From CAVSKL01 sp963728475 [NCBI: Candidatus Eiseniibacteriota bacterium] (GTDB taxonomy: Bacteria; Eisenbacteria; RBG-16-71-46; JABDJR01): 64,000 nucleotides of DNA. The notes below the pieces were generated by a model, which made no database searches, was not told where the DNA came from, and was given only the letters and a program-made list of their open reading frames with translations. The stretch covers positions 1,798,001 through 1,862,000 of the forward strand of contig CAVSKL010000001.1 of the NCBI GenBank assembly GCA_963728475.1, written 5' to 3'. The translations under genes and the position numbers were made by a program. Shown piece after piece: positions 59,197 to 64,000 of the stretch; position 1 is the first letter of the stretch; each line of letters opens with the position of its first letter.

Positions 59197-61401
59197 ATGA
59201 AAGCACTGAATCGGATTCGTTCCGGATCCGGCGTCCTGGCAGTTCTGGCCGCGGCGGCGCTCCTCGGAAGCGCGCTCGCGGCAGCCGCGGCTCCCGAAGC
59301 GTCCGGTCCCGGCCGGCTCGATCCGGCGCTCCGGCTCCTCGGCGGCGCCGGGTCCCCCCGGGGCATCGCCGGCACCGCCGCCGACGGCCGCATTCCCGTC
59401 CTCATCCGGGGCCGGGTGGATGACGCGGCGCTGGAGCGCCTGGGGATCCAGGCGGGGCCGGCGCGGGGATCCATCCGGACGGCGTGGGTGCCGCGAAGCC
59501 GCCTCGCGGACCTGGCCGGCATTCCCGGAGTGGAGCAGGTCGGCGGCTCCCACGTTCTCCAGCCCCTCATGGACAGCGTCCGGTCCGCGACCCACGTGGA
59601 CGAGCTCTGGCAGGGTCCGCCGCCCGTCTACTCTCCCAGCGGCTACACCGGCCAGAACGTGGTCCTGGGCATCGTGGACACCGGAATCGACGTCAACCAC
59701 TCCGACTTTCGCAGGCCCGACGGCACCACCCGGGTCCTCTGCCTGTGGGACCAGACCGCCCTCACCGGGCCGGCGCCGGCGCCCTACACCTACGGCCGCG
59801 AGTACACCGCCGACGACATCAACGCCGGCCGCTGCCAGGCCTACGACACCAACGGGCACGGCACCCACGTGGCGGGGGTGGCCGCGGGAAACGGGCAGGC
59901 CACCGGGAACGGCTACCCGGCGTACCGCTACGTCGGCATGGCGCCCCAGGCCGACCTGATCGTGGTCAAGGCCAACGCCACCGGCGCGCCGGTCACCGAC
60001 GTCCAGGTCCTGGACGCGGTCGACTACATCTTCCAGCAGGCGGGGGCGCGCCCGGCGGTGGTCCTTCTGGCCTACGGCAAGCAATCCGGGCCCCACGACG
60101 GGACCGATCCGCTCGACGTGGGGATCGACGAGCGTTCGGGTCCGGGCAGGATCGTGGTGGCGGCGGCGGGCAACGAGGGGCTCTCCCGGATTCACGCCGA
60201 GGCCTCGGCGGCGCCCAACCAGACCGCCCGGGTGAGCTTCACCGTCCCGAACTACACCCTCTATTACATGGAAGTGGTGAGGATCGAGGGGTGGTTCAAC
60301 GCGGGAACCGACTATTCCATCACCGTGACCACGCCCTCCGGGGAGGTGGCCGGGCCGATCCGGCCCGGCCAGCAGATCCGCGCCTATACCGACGCGGGGG
60401 TGGTGGACCTGCTCTACATGGACGGCGGCTCCGGACCCGACGAGTTCTACCTGAGCGCGGCTCCGGATCCCGCCGGCGCCATCCCCCTGGGGATCGGCGA
60501 ATGGAAGATCGACGCGCGGGACATGACCGGCGCCGGCGGCGCCACCGACTACTGGCTCACCTACTACTCGATGGCGGGCGGGACCCCGGGCATGACCCAG
60601 GGCCAGTCCATCGAGAAGTGCATCGCATCGCCGGCCACCGCCGGCCGGGCGGTGGGGGTCAGCGCCTACACCACCAAGAAGTACTGGACCGACGTGAACG
60701 GCGGCCCCAAGTACTACATTTCGGCGGTCCTCGACCAGCTGGCCGACTTCTCGAGCCACGGTCCCCGGCGGGACGGCGTGGTCAAGCCGGACATCACCGC
60801 CTCCGGATACGGAGTGGCGGCGGCGCGGTCCGCCAACGCGTCCGTCTCCTCGAGCTACGTGGTGGAGGACGGGGTGCACCGCATGCTCTACGGCACCAGC
60901 GTGGCCGCCGCCGCGGTGGCGGGCGCGGTGGCGATCCTGCTGGAAGAGGAGCCGGCCCTGGACCCCGACGGGGTGAAGTCGATTCTCCAGGCTCGCGCCC
61001 TCCACGACGACGACACCGGCCCCGTGCCCAACCCCGAGTGGGGCGCCGGGAAGCTCTCGCTGGCCGCCCCCTCCCAGACCGGGGTCGGCGACGGCGAACC
61101 CCGGCCGGGGACGCTGGACCGTCCGGTGATGCTGGGCGCGCCCTATCCCAATCCCACCTCCGGGCTCAGCCAGATCGGGTTGTCGCTGGCCGCTCCCGCG
61201 CCGGGGATGGACGTCTCGGTCTACGACGTCGTGGGACGCCGGGTCCGCTCGCTCCACCGGGGCGCGCTCCCCGCCGGCAGCGTGACCCTGTCCTGGGACG
61301 GGGCCGACGACGCCGGCCGACAGGTCCCGGCCGGAAGCTATTACGTGGTGGCGGGGAACGAGGCGAACCGGGTGAGCCGGACGATCCTGATCGTGCGCTG
61401 A
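59197..61401 (+). CDS. Secreted subtilisin-like (S8) serine protease with FlgD-like C-terminus
   Basis: The 734-residue protein has a signal peptide (VLAVLAAAALLGSALAAAAA), a prodomain-like region, and the S8 catalytic core: Asp161 in VVLGIVDTGIDVNHSDF, His221 in NGHGTHVAGVAAG, and Ser568 in YGTSVAAAAVAGAVAILLE. An insertion of about 200 residues between the His and Ser motifs contains a beta domain (NYTLYYMEVVRIEGWFN, YSITVTTPSGEVAG). The last about 85 residues form a type IX/FlgD-like domain (APYPNPTSGLSQIGLSL, VYDVVGRRVRSLH, SWDGADDAGRQVPAGSYYV). A GAGGAGAGG site precedes ATG 59197. It may process or degrade extracellular proteins, possibly the neighbouring surface proteins. Confidence 0.92.
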   Translation: MKALNRIRSGSGVLAVLAAAALLGSALAAAAAPEASGPGRLDPALRLLGGAGSPRGIAGTAADGRIPVLIRGRVDDAALERLGIQAGPARGSIRTAWVPRSRLADLAGIPGVEQVGGSHVLQPLMDSVRSATHVDELWQGPPPVYSPSGYTGQNVVLGIVDTGIDVNHSDFRRPDGTTRVLCLWDQTALTGPAPAPYTYGREYTADDINAGRCQAYDTNGHGTHVAGVAAGNGQATGNGYPAYRYVGMAPQADLIVVKANATGAPVTDVQVLDAVDYIFQQAGARPAVVLLAYGKQSGPHDGTDPLDVGIDERSGPGRIVVAAAGNEGLSRIHAEASAAPNQTARVSFTVPNYTLYYMEVVRIEGWFNAGTDYSITVTTPSGEVAGPIRPGQQIRAYTDAGVVDLLYMDGGSGPDEFYLSAAPDPAGAIPLGIGEWKIDARDMTGAGGATDYWLTYYSMAGGTPGMTQGQSIEKCIASPATAGRAVGVSAYTTKKYWTDVNGGPKYYISAVLDQLADFSSHGPRRDGVVKPDITASGYGVAAARSANASVSSSYVVEDGVHRMLYGTSVAAAAVAGAVAILLEEEPALDPDGVKSILQARALHDDDTGPVPNPEWGAGKLSLAAPSQTGVGDGEPRPGTLDRPVMLGAPYPNPTSGLSQIGLSLAAPAPGMDVSVYDVVGRRVRSLHRGALPAGSVTLSWDGADDAGRQVPAGSYYVVAGNEANRVSRTILIVR

Positions 61402-61441
61402 CCGGCTGGATCCCCGGGGACCCGGCCGGCCGCCTCGCGAG

Positions 61442-61468
61442 CGCGGCCCGGATACCCTCCGGGCCGCG
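61442..61468 (+). terminator. Terminator of the S8 protease
   Basis: CGCGGCCCGGA (61442-61452), loop TACCC, TCCGGGCCGCG (61458-61468): a perfect 11-base stem about 40 bases after the stop. No T-run directly follows. Confidence 0.65.
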
Positions 61469-61564
61469 TCCGCGTGCGGCGGAAGGTGGCGGGGTGCTTG
61501 TAATTCTTCCGTAATTTCAAGTAACATTATGGTTTAGAGACTCCGCCAGCCACGGGGATCCCGG

Positions 61565-62830
61565 ATGCCTTCCTCAGTCCGATGCGCCGCGGTCATCAGC
61601 CTTTTCGCGATCCTCGTGGTCGGCGGCTTTTCCGCGACCGCGGCGGACGCCGCGTCCCCCGATTCCCTCGCCGCCTCTCTCACCGACCGCGGATTCGAGA
61701 ACGTCACCGTCGACGCCGGCCCCGGCGGGGTCACCGTCTGGTACGAGAACCGGATCTACCGCTACGAGATGGCGGCCCTGGGGGCGGTGGCCTGGCTCTC
61801 CGCCTCCGCGCTCGATCCCGGAACCTCGCTCGAGATCGTCCCTCTCAACCGGGCGGTGCCCATCGTGGCGGTCTCCGCCCCGGCGGGGGAATGGGTGCGT
61901 TTCCTGAACGGCGATGAGGACGCCGGCGCCTTCCGCGGCGCCCTTCGCGTTTCCACCCGAGGCTCCGGCGGAGCGTCGCCGCCCCCGCCGGGAAGCCGGC
62001 GGCTCAACCCCTCGCGCCTGCGCACCGACCTCGAGCTTCGACCGTTGTTCTCGTTCGAGCTGGGGATCGCCGACGATCCCTTCCAGTACTCCCTTTACGC
62101 CGCCCCGGAAGCGGTGATGAGCCCGGCCACCGGGTTCCTGGCCACCGTACAAGGCCAGATCAAGATCAACGACGACCTCGACCCGTTCGCCCGCGAGCTC
62201 TCCCCCGGCCGGAATACCCTCTCCTGGGGCGGGAGGGTGCCCGGGGACTGGCTCGCCGCCGCCAGCGCCGGCTATTTCTCCGATGACCGCTACGGGGCGG
62301 CGGTGGAGACGGGGCGGCTGTTCGGGGACGGTGCGGTGGAGTTCCGGGTAGGAGGGGATTACTCCGGGTATCTCCAGTTCTCCCGCGGCATCACCCTCTA
62401 TTCGGGGCTCAACGCCTGGTCGGGGTTCGCCGCCGCCACCTACCGGACCCCGGGGATCGACTTCGAGGCCACCGTGACCGGCGCGCGCTTCCTGGAGGGG
62501 AAGGCGGGGGGGCGGGTGGACGTGGCCCGGCGGTTCGGCGAGACCACCGTCGGGTTCTTCGCGATCAAGACCAGCGTGCGTTCGGTGGCGGGGGTGACGC
62601 TGGCGGTTCCGCTCCCGCTGGCGAAGGACCCGAGGCCGGCGCGGGTGCGGGTGGCCACGGTGGACTATTTCCCGTTCAGCTACCGGGAGTCCGCGCTCAG
62701 GATCGGGCTCCGCGTGCCCCTCTTCGACAACCTGGACCGGCTGCGCAAGGGCCTCTATCCCACCTTCATCCGGAACAACCTCGCGGATCTGCGCGCGGCG
62801 CTCGACGACGTGCGGGGGAGCGAACGATGA
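61565..62830 (+). CDS. YjbH-like outer-membrane protein, C-terminal half type
   Basis: The 421-residue protein has a signal peptide (VISLFAILVVGGFSATAADA), a small domain with the YjbH landmark GGVTVWYENRIYRYEMAALGAV, then a long beta-barrel-like region of alternating hydrophobic strands (LRPLFSFELGIADDPFQYSLYAAPEA, AVEFRVGGDYSGYLQFSRG, TVGFFAIKTSVRSVAGVTLAV). YjbH (DUF940) is an outer-membrane protein linked to exopolysaccharide production. In usual YjbH this part is the second half of one protein; here it is a separate gene placed before the part that resembles the first half. It overlaps the next gene by 4 bases (ATGA). Confidence 0.78.
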   Translation: MPSSVRCAAVISLFAILVVGGFSATAADAASPDSLAASLTDRGFENVTVDAGPGGVTVWYENRIYRYEMAALGAVAWLSASALDPGTSLEIVPLNRAVPIVAVSAPAGEWVRFLNGDEDAGAFRGALRVSTRGSGGASPPPPGSRRLNPSRLRTDLELRPLFSFELGIADDPFQYSLYAAPEAVMSPATGFLATVQGQIKINDDLDPFARELSPGRNTLSWGGRVPGDWLAAASAGYFSDDRYGAAVETGRLFGDGAVEFRVGGDYSGYLQFSRGITLYSGLNAWSGFAAATYRTPGIDFEATVTGARFLEGKAGGRVDVARRFGETTVGFFAIKTSVRSVAGVTLAVPLPLAKDPRPARVRVATVDYFPFSYRESALRIGLRVPLFDNLDRLRKGLYPTFIRNNLADLRAALDDVRGSER

Positions 62831-63552
62831 GAACCGCGGTCCCGGCGCTCGCGCTCCTCGCGATCCTTCTCCGCGCCCCGGATGTCCGTGCCGCCGGAGC
62901 CGGGGAATACGACGCGGGTCCGATGTCCGGCGGCATGAGCGGGCTCGTCAACGTCCCCACCGCCGAGGTGCTTCCCGACGCGCACTTCCGCGTGGGTTAC
63001 TTCCGGTTCCCCCGCAAGTGGGCCTACGAGGCGCGGGGGTACGACGAAAACGACGTCTACTTCCTCAGCATCGGCTTCCTTCCGCGGACCGAGGTCTCGA
63101 TCCGGGCCACCGTCTTCCCGCACGGGCGCCTGATCCCCGACGCTCCCGCCGCCACCGTGGACCGGATGGCCAGCGCCAGATTTCTGGCCCGGCACGAGGG
63201 GAGATGGCCCGCGCTCGCCTTCGGAGTGGACGACCTGAAGGGAACGCGACGATTCCATTCCCTGTATGTGGTTGGAACCAAGACGCTTACCTTGATCCCC
63301 GGGAGCGCCGGTGTAAAATTTTCCGGCGGCTATGGGTCGGAAGTCCTGCACGCTCACCGGCACATTCTTCATGGTGGATTCGGGGGGGCGGAATTCGTAA
63401 TTTCCGACTGGGCGGCGACTTCTCTTGAATACGACTCCGAAAAATGGAACACTGGTGTCCGGCTGGCGATCCGGCACCGCTTGGAAGTGCGCGCGGCGCT
63501 TCTGAACCTCGAGACCCTGGCCGGCGGCGTGAGCTGGCGGCAGGCGTTTTGA
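62827..63552 (+). CDS. YjbH-like outer-membrane protein, N-terminal half type
   Basis: The 241-residue protein has a signal peptide (ALALLAILLRAPDVRAAG) and then SGGMSGLVNVPTAEVLPDAHFRVGYFRFPRKWAY, the pattern with which YjbH proteins begin (G-GLxxxPTAxxxxDGxxxxGY), followed by barrel-like strands (FLSIGFLPRTEVSIRATVF, ALAFGVDDLKGTRRFHSLYVVG, FVISDWAATSLEYDSEKW, LEVRAALLNLETLAGGVSW). It is shorter than a full YjbH (about 700) and complements the upstream gene. Translation is coupled through the ATGA overlap. The 3' third has lower GC and more varied codons than the rest. Confidence 0.75.
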   Translation: MRTAVPALALLAILLRAPDVRAAGAGEYDAGPMSGGMSGLVNVPTAEVLPDAHFRVGYFRFPRKWAYEARGYDENDVYFLSIGFLPRTEVSIRATVFPHGRLIPDAPAATVDRMASARFLARHEGRWPALAFGVDDLKGTRRFHSLYVVGTKTLTLIPGSAGVKFSGGYGSEVLHAHRHILHGGFGGAEFVISDWAATSLEYDSEKWNTGVRLAIRHRLEVRAALLNLETLAGGVSWRQAF

Positions 63553-63725
63553 CGGGGCTGAATTTCCCGCGCACGACTTGGAAAGCAATCGCCGGCATGG
63601 ATGGTCCCGCCCCAATCGGGATTTGCCCTCTCGCAACCACCGGAACCGGGCGGCCATCCGATTTGGGGCGTATCCCCGTCCGTTAGGTAACTGCAATGCC
63701 AACATACTCAGGGGGGACCCGGGTC

Positions 63726-64000
63726 ATGATTTCGAAGCATCGGTTCCACAGATCCCATCTCTTCGTCGTACTGGTCGCGTCCCTGGCGTTCTTCGCGCTC
63801 GCCGCCTCGGATCCGCAGTGCGCCAAGGTGTCCGACCGCGTGACCGCTCCCGACGCCTCCCTCGATCAGCAGGGCAAGGGCGGGGTCGCCGACTGCGTGC
63901 AGTCCTGCGTGTCCTTCGCCAAGACCGCCCGCGCCGACGAGCAGGATCTCCACAAGGCCAACGTCGCGGCTTGCGGCGACGATGCCCAGTGCCTGGCCCA
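63726..64000 (+). CDS. Partial Cys-rich secreted protein at the right edge
   Basis: ATG 63726 opens a frame that runs off the window. It starts with a basic stretch and a signal peptide (FVVLVASLAFFALAAS) followed by DPQCAKVSDRV and a Cys-rich region (DCVQSCVSFAKTARADEQDL, NVAACGDDAQC). At least 91 residues are present. The paired cysteines (CVQSC, ACGDDAQC) suggest a disulphide-stabilised or metal-binding secreted helical protein. A run of six G (CAGGGGGGACC) 9-16 bases upstream can act as a ribosome binding site. No family was recognised. Confidence 0.6.
   Translation, partial: MISKHRFHRSHLFVVLVASLAFFALAASDPQCAKVSDRVTAPDASLDQQGKGGVADCVQSCVSFAKTARADEQDLHKANVAACGDDAQCLA

Overview
The window is a high-GC bacterial chromosome segment with a complete division and cell wall (dcw) cluster on the left, a regulatory and signalling middle, and a secreted/surface-protein region on the right. 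The cell plan looks Gram-negative: MurE carries the DNPR motif of meso-diaminopimelate-adding enzymes, and there are YjbH-type outer-membrane proteins and lipoproteins. Four secreted proteins end in FlgD-like/type IX-like C-terminal domains, and there are an MglA-type GTPase, NtrC-family activators and a tricorn-like protease. This mix is seen in uncultured FCB-type phyla such as Candidatus Eisenbacteria; that placement is inference. No tRNA, rRNA, CRISPR array, transposase or integrase was seen.

Layout. (1) 1-169: start of a leftward membrane protein that runs off the edge. (2) 327-19584: mraZ, a STAS-domain gene, rsmH, ftsL, ftsI (with a PASTA domain), murE, murF, mraY, murD, ftsW, murG, murC, murB, ftsQ, ftsA, ftsZ, nearly all overlapping or a few bases apart, followed 4 bp later by a TPR gene. 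murD and ftsW are each broken by one missing G in a poly-G run. MurG has a 375-residue Arg/Gly/Glu/Ser-rich N-terminal extension. (3) 21294-25367: rpmB and recG transcribed divergently, a zinc-ribbon protein and a beta-helix lipoprotein. (4) 25547-28855: XRE-cupin regulator and an NtrC-type regulator with its kinase, all leftward. (5) 28948-37082: a small Cys-rich protein, a long MglA-type GTPase, a secreted protein, a TPR protein, UppP, a sugar-epimerase-like protein, a PLP decarboxylase and an aldo/keto reductase. (6) 37242-45928: lipoprotein, a second NtrB/NtrC-like pair, then flhG-fliA, a GAF/degenerate-GGDEF protein and a REC-GAF-kinase. Sigma-54-type promoters lie in front of flhG and in front of the GAF gene, just downstream of an NtrC-type activator. 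No flagellar structural genes are present. (7) 46015-64000: tricorn protease, a repeat-rich secreted protein, two large paralogous surface proteins in tandem (1264 and 938 aa), an S8 protease, a YjbH-like protein split into two overlapping genes, and the start of a Cys-rich secreted protein at the right edge.

Most notable features: the tandem surface-protein pair differs by exactly three 108-109-residue Cys-rich repeats and shares an apparently identical 1.68-kb 3' half, including the terminator, that has its own codon bias; the sigma-54 promoters with hairpin-rich leaders around flhG-fliA; the MurG extension; and the paired poly-G frameshifts in murD and ftsW.
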